NCBI RefSeq assembly: GCF_000003815.2
Contig: NW_023365927.1
Span: 1 to 36,987 of the forward strand
Reading direction: 5' to 3'
Length of the DNA stretch: 36,987 nt
Source of the DNA: Branchiostoma floridae
Taxonomy: Eukaryota > Chordata > Leptocardii > Amphioxiformes > Branchiostomatidae
In this document: piece after piece, positions 12,382 through 23,500 of the stretch
Layout of the letters: each line of letters begins with the position of its first letter
Position numbering within the stretch: the first letter of the stretch is position 1
Program-made: the position numbers and the translations under genes
Notes under the pieces: model-generated
Seen by the model: the letters and a program-made list of their open reading frames with translations, nothing else
What the model was told of the DNA's origin: nothing
The model's database searches: none

Positions 12382-12890
12382 GAAATCAAAGCATCATCCA
12401 GGCTATCACTGACAGGTTTGGTTAGAATCAGAGCTAAAAGTTTCAGTGTACACGTGTACACTAATAAGTACTGCCGTCAGGCACTAGCGGTGCAAAAGGG
12501 ACCCTTGCTGGTGGCTTCTATTATAATATATTGTTTCATTGGATAGACGTAAGAGACAACACTTGAACGAAATGAAGAACATGTGTGCTTGAAATAGAAA
12601 GCAGAACATCCCCACCAAAAATAGCATTAACTGTTCGTTTAGAGGATATACAGTTCTCCTTCACCTTAAAAAGTTACGTGCAGGCCAGGCAGACGGGTCA
12701 CCAAACCCACCCTGTCTGTCTACCATTGTCTTCCGAGACCGATGGATGCCAACTTTCAGTCATTAGAGGTCCTTATTAAACCCAGTGGTTGAGCCCAGTT
12801 CATTAACGAGACCAGAACGTTTGTTTGTCCCTCTCTTTGTCCCGCTGTGCGCACCTTGGCCCAGCCTTGATCTCGCACTGCAGGGCGAGC

Positions 12891-13361
12891 AGGGCTCGAA
12901 ATACCACCTGCATAGGCAGGTTAGTGCAGGTAAAATTGGAGCTGTGCAGGTATTTTTTGTGTCTACCTACACCTAACCTGCACTGGTCCATGCACTGGGT
13001 TTTACACATAAATGTCCTATGATGTACATGTGGATTGTTACTGGCGTGCATTGACTTTTACAACTTTGACTTTTTTGACGGGGGGAGAGTTTGTGTAAGC
13101 CACATGGCTTTTTCTCCCCCCTTGCACGTTCTGTTGTATTCTATAATTTTCTGTATGTATCATTTTTTAAAGTGCAAAATAAAATCAATCAATCAATCAA
13201 AAAAACATATAAAGTATTTAAGAAGAACAGCAATGGTTCCTGAATAAGTTTAGTATGATCCATACTTTCTAAATTCAGAGTGGTGCAGGTAAAATTTGTC
13301 TGGTGCAGGTAATTTTCAATGTTACCAGTGCAGATATGCAGGAAAACGTATTTCGAGCCCT
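12891..13361. mobile_element. 471-bp TIR element with 7-bp flanking duplication
   Basis: The left end AGGGCTCGAAATAC and the right end GTATTTCGAGCCCT are perfect 14-bp inverted repeats, and similarity continues inward (CCTGCATA on both arms). The element is flanked by GGCGAGC at 12884-12890 and 13362-13368, a 7-bp target duplication. If the ends are taken one base further out, as CAGGG...CCCTG, the duplication is GCGAG. GTGCAGGTAAAAT occurs near both ends in direct orientation, and a short (CAAT)n tract lies inside. No coding capacity was seen. CAGGG/CCCTG ends are typical of hAT elements, but those make 8-bp duplications, so the superfamily is unsettled. Confidence 0.85.
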
Positions 13362-13589
13362 GGCGAGCAACATGCCCAGACAGGAGTCACCTATTCTCCT
13401 TCCATAACCAAGGGCGTGTCTTAAGTTAAACAAGTCTGACAGAGACGACAGGGCAGAGGAAGGTGAAGGATCTGACACAGACCTCAAGGTCAACCTCTGA
13501 CGTAGTGCCAACCAACAAGAATCATCTCCACCTTTCTTGTTAAATTGAAAGAATACCACGCGGGGGAGCGATAAAATCTAGACTATATG
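13362..13589. other. Intergenic DNA, no gene seen
   Basis: Short stretch between two mobile elements. A 94-codon minus-strand frame resembles no known protein. Confidence 0.45.
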
Positions 13590-13745
13590 TACGTGTGGAC
13601 AGGTGGTCACAATAGATTCCTATAGTGCTTGTGTAAATGGGGAAAATTAGCTAAGGGGCCACCAAAAATTAGTCACATTGGCCATGGCCAGGTACTAGGT
13701 GGTCCTTATGTAGAGATGGTCCCTTGTACAGGTTTGACTGTAGGG
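13590..13745 (-). mobile_element. Dispersed short repeat (GACCACCTGTC family), minus copy
   Basis: Reverse-complemented, this reads CTACAGTCAAACCTGTACAA followed by GGACCATC, AATTTTTGGTGG and GACCACCTGTCC. It matches the copies at 14763-14935 and 9119-9295 in order. It is non-coding; element boundaries are approximate. Confidence 0.65.
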
Positions 13746-13824
13746 TTGCTCTGGTCATTGAATGGTTATATTTATCATTATGAACAGAAGACTTGAAGAC
13801 TTAACTTCAAAGATTTTCTGTTAG

Positions 13825-14165
13825 GGGTTGGACAAGTCCACTAGCCTGTTTGTCCCGGGCAAGTGAAAGTGCTGATCGGGCAAGCGTATGTCCAACCCCA
13901 CTTGCCTGATTGGACAAGTACAATTTTTTTCACTATTGAGACTTTCATAGACATGTGATAATGTATTGACAGTCATGGCATCATGCATTGGTCAACAAAG
14001 AAAAATAGAGCCAATAATTAATATATTCCATTGCAGGAAGTGAAAATACGTAGAAAAATGTCACGATTTAAATTTCGGGCAAGTGAAAAGTTTGTTTGGG
14101 CATGTAAATGCTATATTTACTTTCCCAATATAGATCTAGGACAAGTGAATTTTAGAAAACTTCCT
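13825..14165. repeat. Unclassified repeat with GGRCAAGT motifs
   Basis: The motif GGACAAGT or GGGCAAGTGAAA occurs at both ends and inside (near 13829, 13857, 13911, 14078 and 14140), partly with TTGCCTGATTGGACAAGT nearby. This density suggests an old non-autonomous element. No clean terminal inverted repeat or target duplication was found. Confidence 0.35.
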
Positions 14166-14762
14166 GTGATGATAAGAAGCCTAGGTTGTTATGGGTGGGG
14201 TCAGGTGCGCACTAATGATGTCAATGTGGTGAACACTGAACACAAGGGCAGTCTTTTTGAAAGGTATACATTGTTATGGCTGAACATAAAGTTTTAAAAA
14301 AACACTCAATATGTTAGAATTAAGGGTACAATCTTAGTATTGAAGAATCTAACTTCTGGCCCCTTCTATTTCAAGTGATTTCTATAGGAGGTAGAGTTAA
14401 CTGCAGTTGACACACCCTGAAAGGCATCATTGTCATAACCCAACTCCTACATGTACATTTTTTGTATATTCTCAACAACACTGGACAACAATTTTAAAGT
14501 CTGTGGTATGAATTCTAGCCATGCCCTCTAGCTGTTCTGATGTGCAGTGCAGTTGAATATTTCCAGCTTGTGTCAGGAATGCTCACCATGTGAAATTTGC
14601 AAAAAAAAACTAAAACTGTACATTATTGTACATGAATTTATGCTTGGGTTCACTGGCAAATGGAATATTGTACATGTTTCTGTATTTCAGGTCTTAGTTC
14701 CAGTCAAAACTGGAAAAAGTGCCCACCCCTACATGTACACAAGGACCTCCTACCCATTAATA
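14166..14762. other. AT-rich intergenic DNA, no gene seen
   Basis: No exon, RNA gene or element could be supported in this stretch. Confidence 0.5.
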
Positions 14763-14935
14763 TATACAGTCAAACCTTTAATGTGACCAATTTTTGGTGG
14801 TCCATTAGACAATTATTTTCCCCATAGACAACCGCATTAAGCATATTTAGATTAAGAATCCTGTGTATGATAGTATGTTGACCACCTGTCTACATAGACC
14901 TGGTTTGAGTGGTCTTTTCAATTTTCACTGCACTT
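14763..14935 (+). mobile_element. Dispersed short repeat (GACCACCTGTC family)
   Basis: Starts TACAGTCAAACCTTTAATGT and runs through AATTTTTGGTGG, CCCCATAG, GACCACCTGTC and GAGTGGTCTT to TTTTCACT. It is the best-preserved of the three copies in the window and carries no coding sequence. Confidence 0.65.
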
Positions 14936-14989
14936 GTGACTGAAAGAAAAGAAAGAGTGTCCTTGAAAAATTGACTTTGCCATACCTTT

Positions 14990-15200
14990 GGTTGCTATTG
15001 GAATCCGAATTGTCTTTAGCTTGACTTTGTCTAACAAGGTCTCCTATTGGACATCTTAAATTGTCTTCATTCATAGGGTATAAAAGATCAGTTTTTTCCA
15101 GATCACTTCAGTGTGACTGACGAAGGATATTGGATACTATCCGAAACGTCTGACCGTTTCCAAAACCATATCCAGTTGCTTGAGTAACTACTTTTCGGAG
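14990..15200 (+). mobile_element. TATA-hairpin repeat, divergent copy
   Basis: Order of parts: GGAATCCGAATTGTC, TCCTATTGGACATCT, CATTCATAG, TATAAAAG (about 15080), TCACTTCAGTGTGACTGACG, a hairpin with stem GGATA/TATCC (15125-15129 with 15138-15142), CGAAACGTCTGACCGTTTC, CCATATCCAGTTGCTTGAG. The same order is found at 18448-18702, 20999-21300 (minus) and 21310-21460. The stem differs from those copies with one paired substitution. The CTGACGA...GAAAC arrangement resembles ends of Penelope-like retroelements, but no Penelope coding sequence is present, so that family is only a guess. Confidence 0.65.
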
Positions 15201-15326
15201 TGTCCTTGAAATGTGGGTTTCCTGTCTGTAAATGCTTGCATAGAGGACTGGGGTGTTACCCAGTCCGCTGCATGCCTGTCTGCCTGTCTGGGCATGAATA
15301 ATGCAGAAACTTTTAATCCTGTCCTG

Positions 15327-15610
15327 TCTGGCAGTCTTCGGTGGAAACGTAGCTCTGGTGACCATGAAGGATTCTATACTTGTCCCATTTGTCCTTTAGG
15401 CCTCACCACCTTAATTTGCTGGTTCACAGATTTTTTAAAGTGAAGATATAGCAAGCGGACATCATAAATCTGGCAGTCTTCAGTGGAAATGTAGCTCTGG
15501 TGACCATGAAGGATTCTATACTTGTCCCATTTGTCCTTTAGGCCACACCACCTTAATTTGCTGGTTCACAGATTTTTTAAAGTGAAGATATAGCAAGCGG
15601 ATATCATAAA
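15327..15610 (+). repeat. Tandem duplication of a 142-bp unit
   Basis: Units at 15327-15468 and 15469-15610 start with TCTGGCAGTCTTC and differ at only a few positions. Each contains the 38-bp flank CCATGAAGGATTCTATACTT... and then a MITE-type end (CACACCACCTTAATTTGC then TGGTTCACAGATT). The duplication therefore happened after the MITE inserted. Confidence 0.92.
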
Positions 15611-15781
15611 TGCAACGTGCAGGGAGGAAAACTTGAATATGACCACGTCCACTCCATAAACGTAACTTAACCTGAGTGTACCAAGGCATACACCTGGTCC
15701 TCAGGCTTTGTTTTCATGATGTTTTTGCAGTTAATCTTTTTTCCTTTAATCCCTGAACCAACAAATTAAATTTGTGTGACC
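15399..15781. mobile_element. MITE remnant with end sequence like that at 8159
   Basis: Left ends at 15399 and again at 15541 read GGCC(T/A)CACCACCTTAA then TTTGCTGGTTCACAGATT. The right end near 15745-15781, reverse-complemented, reads TCACACAAATTTAATTTG then TTGGTTCAGGGATT. These match the ends of the element at 8159-8525. The left part is doubled by the 142-bp tandem duplication. Confidence 0.6.
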
Positions 15782-15999
15782 ATGAAGGATTCTATACTTG
15801 TTCCATTTGTCCTTCAGTTGTGCTTGACGTTTACCCTCTCTGTAGGCATCCTATTCTACTATTTCTAGCTCTGGTTTGCTCAGGCTTGCCTCGGGACCTG
15901 TGAATTCAATTCCGGGACAGAAATTTGCTTGTTGGCTCAGAAAAAAAGTTACCCTACCATCCAAATACATCTGAATTTCATGACATGAAATGAAAATGT

Positions 16000-16200
16000 A
16001 TTTTTTAAAGCTTAAAATGACAGATTTAACAACAAAAATTAAACTCCAAACACCAAAACAATGAGACGGACAGAACATAATTTAACGCTGTAGACATCCC
16101 TGGTTTTGATATCTTTGGTATGACTTGGCTGGGAATCGAACTCACACCCTACCGAATACAAGACGAACATTCTACCCACTTGGCCATTGTACGGAAATAA
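16000..16200 (-). mobile_element. tRNA-derived SINE (threonine-tRNA-like head)
   Basis: On the minus strand a degenerate tRNA runs from about 16194 to 16115. It has an A box TGGCCAAGTGGG (16186-16175), an anticodon-arm-like TCTTGTA as in threonine tRNA, and a B box GAGTTCGATTCC (16143-16132). It continues into CAAGTCATACCAAAGAT and an AT-rich body. The acceptor and T stems do not pair fully, so it is not a working tRNA gene. Internal RNA polymerase III promoter boxes followed by an unrelated body define a SINE. The 3' end is uncertain. Confidence 0.7.
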
Positions 16201-16980
16201 TGCAGGCCAGGTAAAACTCACCAGTACTACGTTGAATCATTCATTCTACAGTAAAATTCCACTACTGATGCGAAAATTTGATGTATTATTCATAAAATCA
16301 ATGTTTGAGGACAAGTTTTATCCGTGGGAATTAAAACGTGTTTCTGCAGGAATTTCTTTAGACAGCGATGGTTTGAATTTGTAGTAGTGTAACGGTCAAT
16401 TCTGTCTCCAGCTTAAGAATTTTTTTCCCTCCCTCTCATTGTTTGGGAGCAAAATGAATGTTGTTCACTTTCCTTGTAAGACCTGTCATGAAAACACATT
16501 TTCATCAATTCTATGTACTGATCATGATTCCCATATTTTTAGGACGTCACTCACACTTCACTATCCATGGTTAGATTATACTGCTGCTGGGCTCCCTGAC
16601 GCAGGGGTAGGCAGCAGTCGGCCAGTCTTCACACTCCGCTTCCATGCGGCTCTGTCCAGTGGGTCAACCCCTGTCAGACCGCACATGGACCGGGACAAAT
16701 TTTTCCCTGAAAAAACACCTGACGGACTGGGACAAATTTTTTCCGTCCCAACAAGCAAATTTTGGTCCCAGGACGGGTCCTGGAGACAGTCCTGGTAACG
16801 GCCCAACTTTACCAGCAGTTTGTAAGACTTCAGTATTCTGATCATGTACACCTTATATAACGTGTATAATTGATGGATGCCCCTGGCATATTTTATAGAG
16901 TTGTTGACATGCGGCAGATGAAAGCAGATCTATCTCCCCTCTGTTGTAGTTCCGTGACACACACATGCACATACATGTAA
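16201..16980. other. Intergenic DNA, no gene seen
   Basis: Contains two direct copies of GGGACAAATTTTTCC-like sequence at about 16691 and 16730, possibly part of an old element. Frames of about 65-119 codons show no domain. Confidence 0.45.
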
Positions 16981-17080
16981 CAGGGCTCCAAATGCTGGGT
17001 GCATGTGCAGTTTTTTTTTTTTTGTGCACCCTGGTACACCCAAAATTGGAGCTGTGCATCCAATTTTTTCCCCAAATATT
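16981..17080 (+). mobile_element. 5' end fragment of an element related to 12891-13361
   Basis: CAGGGCTCCAAATGC, a GTGCA-rich stretch, a T run, then AAAATTGGAGCTGTGCA and AATTTTTTCC follow in the same order as CAGGGCTCGAAATAC, AAAATTGGAGCTGTGCAGG and TATTTTTTGTG in the complete element at 12891. No matching right end was found, so it is a truncated or diverged relative. Confidence 0.55.
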
Positions 17081-17426
17081 TTCTTAGGTTTATGTATGTA
17101 AAGATATCATAGACTATACTAGACTAAGTATACACCCAATTCTTGACTAAGTGTTAGAAAGATGTAATAATGTCTGTCATGGTACTTGTTTTAAGAATTA
17201 AATAGCTTTTAATTAAGTTCTGTAATTAGGTTTTTCACATGATTGTTGATTTTACTGGTGCAGGGATACAAAGAAAAGAAAAAACATGTTTGTTTGAACC
17301 TTTATTTATTTACAATGAATGAGAAGCTCAAATCGGCCAGCAGGCCGCTTTTCATTGAGGTCATGAGGGAGGTAACATACTGTTTACATGTACATAGTTT
17401 TGATGTAGATATTTTTTTGTTTTATN

Positions 17427-18285
17427 AATCCAGGAAAATACAGGGAAAACCAGGAGAAAGTAGGAGAATCCAAGAGAAGCTATCAGAAACCAAGAGATTC
17501 AAGGAGAAACCAGGAGAAACAAGGAGGAACTAGGAGAATCCAGGAGAATCTAGGAGGATACAACAGAAACTTGGATAGTCCAGGAGAATATCGGAGGAAG
17601 TTCGAGAATACAGGAGAAACCAGGAGAAAGCAGGAGAAACTTTGATTGTTCAGGATAATACAGGAGAAAATAGGAGAATCTAGGAGAAACCAGGAGAATA
17701 GAGGAAAAACCAGGAGAGTTCAGGAGAACCCGAAAGAAAGCAGGAGAATTCAAGAGAAACCAAGGAGAAACAAGGAGAATACTAGGGAAATCAACAGAAC
17801 AGAGAGACCAAGAGAATGCAGGAGAAACCAAGAGAAACAAGGAGAAACTAGGAAAATACTGGAGAAACCAAGAGAATACAGGAAAAACTTGGAGAATACA
17901 AGAGAAGCTTGAAGAATACAGGGCAACCATGAGAAACTATGAGAGTCCATGAGAAACTAGGAGAAATCAAGAGAATCCATGACACACCAGGAGAAACCAT
18001 GATAATCCATGAGAAACTAGGAGTAACCAAGAGAAACCAGGAGAAACCTAGAGAATAAAAGAGAAACCAAGAGAAACAAGGAGAAACAAGGAGAAACTAG
18101 GAGAATACTGGAGAAACCAAGAGAATAGAGGACAAACTTGGAGAGTCCTGGAGAATACAAAAGAAATTTGGAGAATACAGGAGACGCCAAGAAAATACAG
18201 GAAAATTTTGGAAAATCCAGGAGAATACCGTATATATATATGTATAGAAACTTGGAGAATACAGGAGAATCTTAACCCTATGAGA
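17427..18285 (+). repeat. 10-bp minisatellite array C (copy of array A's right end)
   Basis: Starts directly after a single N at 17426 and matches 2424-3590 closely, including rare variants such as TATCAGAAACCAAGAGATTC, with several groups of units missing. It ends at the same TA tract and the same AATCTTAACCCTATGAG junction as array A. It is therefore a duplicated array edge, not an independent expansion. Confidence 0.95.
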
Positions 18286-18431
18286 AGGTATTAAAGTCTT
18301 ATATCCGTTGCAGTGCGAGGGTAACAATATCAAAGTGCTTCATGTTTTGTATTAATGTCATAAAAATTTCCACCCTCAACAGAAAAGGGGGGCTACGCAT
18401 GGAACTTTCCGGCACTTGGGACATAGCACTA

Positions 18432-18447
18432 CCCCCCCCCCCCCCCC
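18432..18447 (+). repeat. Poly-C run (16 bases)
   Basis: A homopolymer lying immediately before the start of a TATA-hairpin repeat copy; prone to sequencing error. Confidence 0.9.
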
Positions 18448-18702
18448 TTATTGACTCATTTGCATTAACTGTGTCTTAACCTTGATATCCTTTGAAATCC
18501 AAATTGTCTTCAGCTTGACTTTGGCTTAGCTTTGTTTTCTTTGGAATCCAAATTGTCTTCAGTCTGAATTGTCTTACAACCTTTCCTATTGGACATCTGA
18601 AATTGTCTTCATTCATAGTTAGAGTATAAAAGACCTGTTTCTTGCAGATCACTTCAGTGTCACTGACGAAGGAAAGTGGATTCTTTCCAAAACGTCTGAC
18701 CG
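18448..18702 (+). mobile_element. TATA-hairpin repeat, copy truncated by gap
   Basis: Starts TTATTGACTCATTTGCATTA. Two related sub-blocks contain AAATCCAAATTGTCTTCAG, followed by CCTATTGGACATCTGAAATT, GAGTATAAAAGACC and the hairpin GGAAAG/CTTTCC (18671-18676 with 18683-18688). The G after the stem is changed to A here (CCAAAACG instead of CCGAAACG). The copy runs into the gap 18703-19041. It has no coding sequence. Confidence 0.7.
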
Positions 18703-19041
18703 NNNNNNNNNNNNNNNNNNNNNNNNNNNNNNNNNNNNNNNNNNNNNNNNNNNNNNNNNNNNNNNNNNNNNNNNNNNNNNNNNNNNNNNNNNNNNNNNNN
18801 NNNNNNNNNNNNNNNNNNNNNNNNNNNNNNNNNNNNNNNNNNNNNNNNNNNNNNNNNNNNNNNNNNNNNNNNNNNNNNNNNNNNNNNNNNNNNNNNNNNN
18901 NNNNNNNNNNNNNNNNNNNNNNNNNNNNNNNNNNNNNNNNNNNNNNNNNNNNNNNNNNNNNNNNNNNNNNNNNNNNNNNNNNNNNNNNNNNNNNNNNNNN
19001 NNNNNNNNNNNNNNNNNNNNNNNNNNNNNNNNNNNNNNNNN
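18703..19041. other. Assembly gap (339 N)
   Basis: The gap lies inside the section of block A that differs between the copies, so the exact allele or copy difference cannot be read. Confidence 0.95.
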
Positions 19042-19108
19042 TGGGATTACCGAGGGTCAAATGTTGGAAAATTACATACAATACTGAGGCATACATATAC
19101 ATATACAC

Positions 19109-19384
19109 CCAGCAAACACACACATAGGACCCTGCTCTTACATACACACGCGACCCTGCGCTTACACACACGCACGACCCTGCGCTTACACACACACATG
19201 ACCCTGCGCTTTCACACACACGGCCCTGCGCCTACACACACACACGGCCCTGGCTTACACGCACACACGGCCCTGCGCTTACACCCACACATGGCCATGC
19301 GCACACACACGCACGACCCTGCGTTTACGCACACACGACCCTGCGCTCTCACACACACACACACGACCCTGCGCTTACACACGT
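19109..19384 (+). repeat. CA-rich minisatellite, second copy
   Basis: Same compound ACAC / GACCCTGCGCTTAC array as at 4121-4384, with an extra unit variant (CACGGCCCTGGCTTACACGC). Length and unit differences from the first copy fit slippage after duplication. Confidence 0.9.
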
Positions 19385-19894
19385 CTTACGATGCTCATGC
19401 ACTGAAAGGGGAAATATTCTCACATACATTTACGGGAGTGACACACTGATTCATACGCTGTTGGGTTGTGATGTCTGACAAATGCTATGGTCTATCTTCA
19501 AGAAACATAAATAAATTCGCGTGTTGCATGTAAAAACGACTTTCAAAGTGGGAACTGAAATCCCGGCCACCACGGGAATACGTGTCCCCTTCACCCTGAA
19601 ATCCATACAAAGGCCAAAACACTAAGCGTTTTTTTATCTCGTTTTTTTTATCTTGTTTTTGAAACATCTTACCAATAGCTATATCACCTATCACCTATAG
19701 CTAGACATTTGACTCCCTAACTCCCTAATGTGTTAGTCATTACAAAGAGCTCACGTCTACCGAAATAATAGACGTTACACCAGAACGACAACAACAATAA
19801 TACTATATTCAACACGTAAAGTTGTTTTTCAATGAAATGCACTCCCGTAGCAGTTTCGAACTCAAGCAAGAAACCATTTTTGTAGGAAATGGAA

Positions 19895-20592
19895 GAGGGT
19901 CTGCATGGGGGGTCCTGACAACGCTTTACGCTAAATTCGGGATGGCCAACAACGTTTTACGTTAAATTCGGGATGGCCGACAACGTTTTACGTTAAATTC
20001 ACGAAGGCCAGCAACGCTTTACGCTAAATTCAGAAAGGTCTGCAATGCTTAACGGTAAATTCTAGAAGTGGCAACATTCTGCAGAGGCGACGGCAGCAAA
20101 CTTCGGATTTGGCAGCGAAATATTGCTGACCTAGGGGGTTCCGAGGGCATACTCAGTAGCTCCTTGAAATGTTGACTCTCTGAAACGCTATAATATATTA
20201 CGTTTCAAGGGAAAATTCTGCTGAAAGAGAAAGTTAAGTTTTGATGATGACGCTACCCGACATACCTTGTCGAGCGCGGTAGGCGCAAGGTGTTGCAAGG
20301 GAGGTCCGGGTAAATTTTGAAATCCTGACCCTCGGAAACGCCATTTCCCGAATGTTTCAGGGCAAAATTTTGTTGGCCATTATATAAAGCATGATGACAT
20401 TTCTATATGCCCCAAAAAAGTTTATTGAGGGCACCCCGCCCTGCCCCACCCAACGCCTAGCTTTTCAGCATTTCGAGCGCCGGAGGGGCGAGGGTTGCAT
20501 TACGAATTACGTAAAATAAAATAGCTTCCCTGCGAATTACGGGAAAGTAAAAAGGCAGCCTACGCCTTACGGAAAAGAGCATGCAGACCCTC
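19895..20592. mobile_element. 698-bp non-autonomous TIR transposon, 6-bp TSD
   Basis: Perfect 13-bp terminal inverted repeats, GAGGGTCTGCATG at 19895-19907 and CATGCAGACCCTC at 20580-20592, are flanked by ATGGAA on both sides (19889-19894, 20593-20598). The paralogous block at 4888-4897 has a single ATGGAA and no insert, so the insertion and its 6-bp target duplication are directly visible. The left part holds four or more imperfect repeats of about 32 bp containing TTTTACGTTAAATTCGGGA. The right part has TACGAATTACGTAAAA-like repeats. No transposase is encoded. Superfamily is uncertain; 6-bp duplications are unusual (Dada elements make 6-7 bp). Confidence 0.93.
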
Positions 20593-23500
20593 ATGGAAGT
20601 AGGGTGACACAGAATTTTCGGTCTTCTCAACCGAAAGTCATCAAGTCTTTCTATAGTGCGTTTCAAACATGTCTTCCAAATTGAAGACAAATCTCTTAAC
20701 ACAAATATGATTGTGCATGAGAGTTGCTGGAGGTGTTTTGTAATCTGAATGTACCGGGAGAAAGCCTTTACATCTGTTTGTTGATTCCCTCTGAAACTTT
20801 TCTCTTATTCTGGCTAGCGTTGTGATGCCTAGATCTCTGCTGTCATCTATATTATTTCCAGTGTGACACATGTTACACGAACGTAGGGAGATCATTTACT
20901 GCTTGTCAACTCCACCTACAGGCCGGCGTGTTCTCAATAACAACTCCCACACTGACNTGGTCCAGTATACCTTGAGGTTAATGCCTCCACCACATAAGCT
21001 GTTACGCCAAAAATAGATACTCAAGCAACCGCATATGCTTTTGAAACGGTCAGCCGTTTCGGAAAGAATCCACTTTCCTTCGTCAGCGACACTGAAGTGA
21101 TCTGCAAGAAACAGCTCTCTTATACTCTAACTCTGAATAAAGCCAATTTCAGATGTCCAATAGGAAAGGTTGTAAGACAACTCAGACTGAAGACAATTTG
21201 GATTCCTAAGAAAACAAAGCTAAGCCAAAGTCAAGCTGAAGACAATTTGGATTTCAAAGGATATCAAGGCTAAGACACAGTTAATGCAAATGAGTCAATT
21301 AGCTCCTGTTATTCATAGTTAGAGTATAAAAGAGCTGTTTCTTGCAGATCACTTCAGTGTCACTGACGAAGGAAAGTGGATTCTTTCCGAAACGTCTGAC
21401 CGTTTCAAAACCATATCCAGTTGCTTGAGTAACTATTTTTGGCGTAAAAGCCTGTGTCCTGTATGCCTTAACCCCATGGTATACTGGACCACTGTAACTG
21501 TCAGGACTCAAATCCAGTATGCAAGCACATACACAAAGTACTAGTACATTCGTGCCAGGTACGAATGCAGCAGTCTGGTAAATCTACAGTGAAAACTAAA
21601 GACATTGACAAAGGTTTGTATCTCTATACAACTAACATGGACTCTGAAGCCTTAGAATGTGGGAAGTCAACAAAAGGTACCTGGCCGAGCTGGATACACA
21701 GACTGTCATTATTTCATTCATGCAAATGTGTGCACGGTGTTGGAACAAACTACAGGGCATATCAATCCGGAAATACTACAAGGCCAAGCAGCAAAAATTA
21801 CAGACGTGTAGTCCGTCACGGCAGCATGGCAACAAAGGCCAAAAGAAGTCAACAGTTTAGACCCTAAAGGCAGAGGCTTTCATTTCCAACTTTGTGAAGT
21901 GCCATGGCCAACTCCAACCGAACATTAACCGACAGCACATGCCCACATCATCTGAACAAGTCTTCCATCTATGCGTGGACGCCCAAGTTCCACATGGACA
22001 CAAACATAACTGTTAATGTCCTGATAAGTGCTGCTCAAGAGTTATCAAAATGTAAGTAAAGAAACTTTTAGACTTGCCATCTTTGACAATCTAACAAGGT
22101 CTTCGAACTCAGGGTACATAACTCTTGCTATATAATCAATTTTTTTTGCAAATTTTGCAATTATGTTAACCTATCGTATTCTATCTATTGGTTCGGTGAT
22201 TTTCCTCTGGAAACAACTTTTGAGCGTTTATAAGTTGAAACAACTAAATTCATCTTCCAGGAAACTGACATGGCACAATGATGGCATTTCTGACAGAGAC
22301 ACACTTGTGTGGATAAAGATACTTGGTGACCACGGAGGTGGCAGCTTCAAGATGGCATTTCAGCCCCTAAATAAGATGTGTCCCAACTCCAAACTCAACA
22401 CGATAGTATGCTATGTTTCAAGGCGAATGGCACTAGGGACAACATCATAACAGAGACCAGACGGTTGGTTAATGAAATAAAGGCCCTTCAAGTCAATACA
22501 TGGAGGTTAGTCAGATGTGGATGTTACAAATCAGCTTGTATGAAGACAAAGACATGCACCATTCATGATCCATCCGATATATACCACTGTGACTTTTCTT
22601 AATGTCTTCGACAGGTACTTTCCAAATGGAACGGTCAAGTTCTGTGGCGGCCATGTTGTACTACTGCTAGAGCTTTTTAACGAAACACTCAACAAATGCA
22701 TAAGAGAAAAAGAAATGGAAAAGTTGAGGTGCAAACGTCAGACACGACACGGATCCAGCTGTGGATGTCTGACACCATGAAGCAAATGAAGATTAATCAC
22801 TTTGCAGCACCCGTACAAAGTGGCATGATAACATGGTCACATTCATCAAATACTTCAGAAAGCAAATTTTCCCAGTCCTCAAAGATCAGGTTGTGGAGCC
22901 ACAACTGATCAGAAAACCAAAAAAGCGTGGAAGTATGGGCTGGCTGTCATGCTGCGCTGTGATGAGGACGAGAATACAAGGCCGGTGCGTTTAATATCTA
23001 CAAGATGATCTATGACTTAAGTTGATGTAATAGAAAGGACTTACTATGAGAAAATGTATTTTTCCCCTTTATCCACTCCTCATGTTTTAATTTTCTTGCG
23101 TGTTCTTCTATCAGACGAATTGGCATCACTCCACGTTTCTACTCAAAATGGCTATCGTAGCCTATAAACTTACAAAAAAAAGTAAACATATTTATCGCAA
23201 TGTTTTATGTTTCAACAGAATGGATGGCAGTGAAAACCAACAAAGTGGGCCACAAGACCTTCAGGCGAAAAATGACAACCATGATAAACACCAGTTGCCG
23301 CCATGTGCGCAACAATGCATACCTGGAGTTTTTCATGAAGGACTTTCATGCATTCATCATCCGCATGATTTTCCACCTACAGAGCGTAGATATTGCCTTA
23401 AACTCTCACATGTTTTTCAATCTTTAAAATGTCTTCTTAAAATTAAGGCAGTGATATAAAGCATGGAATAGAATCTATAGAATAGAATCATATAATAGAA

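Larger units (their letters stand above)
17427..20851 (+). repeat. Segmental duplication block A, copy 2
   Basis: Direct copy of 2424-5146, about 15 kb away. Differences from copy 1: loss of several 10-bp unit groups; replacement of 3687-4056 by 18368-19041 (poly-C, a TATA-hairpin repeat and a gap); and a 698-bp transposon at 19895-20592. Both copies end at TCTATA. The left edge coincides with a single N, which suggests a join made by the assembler. Either a real duplication or a retained second haplotype would explain this. Confidence 0.9.
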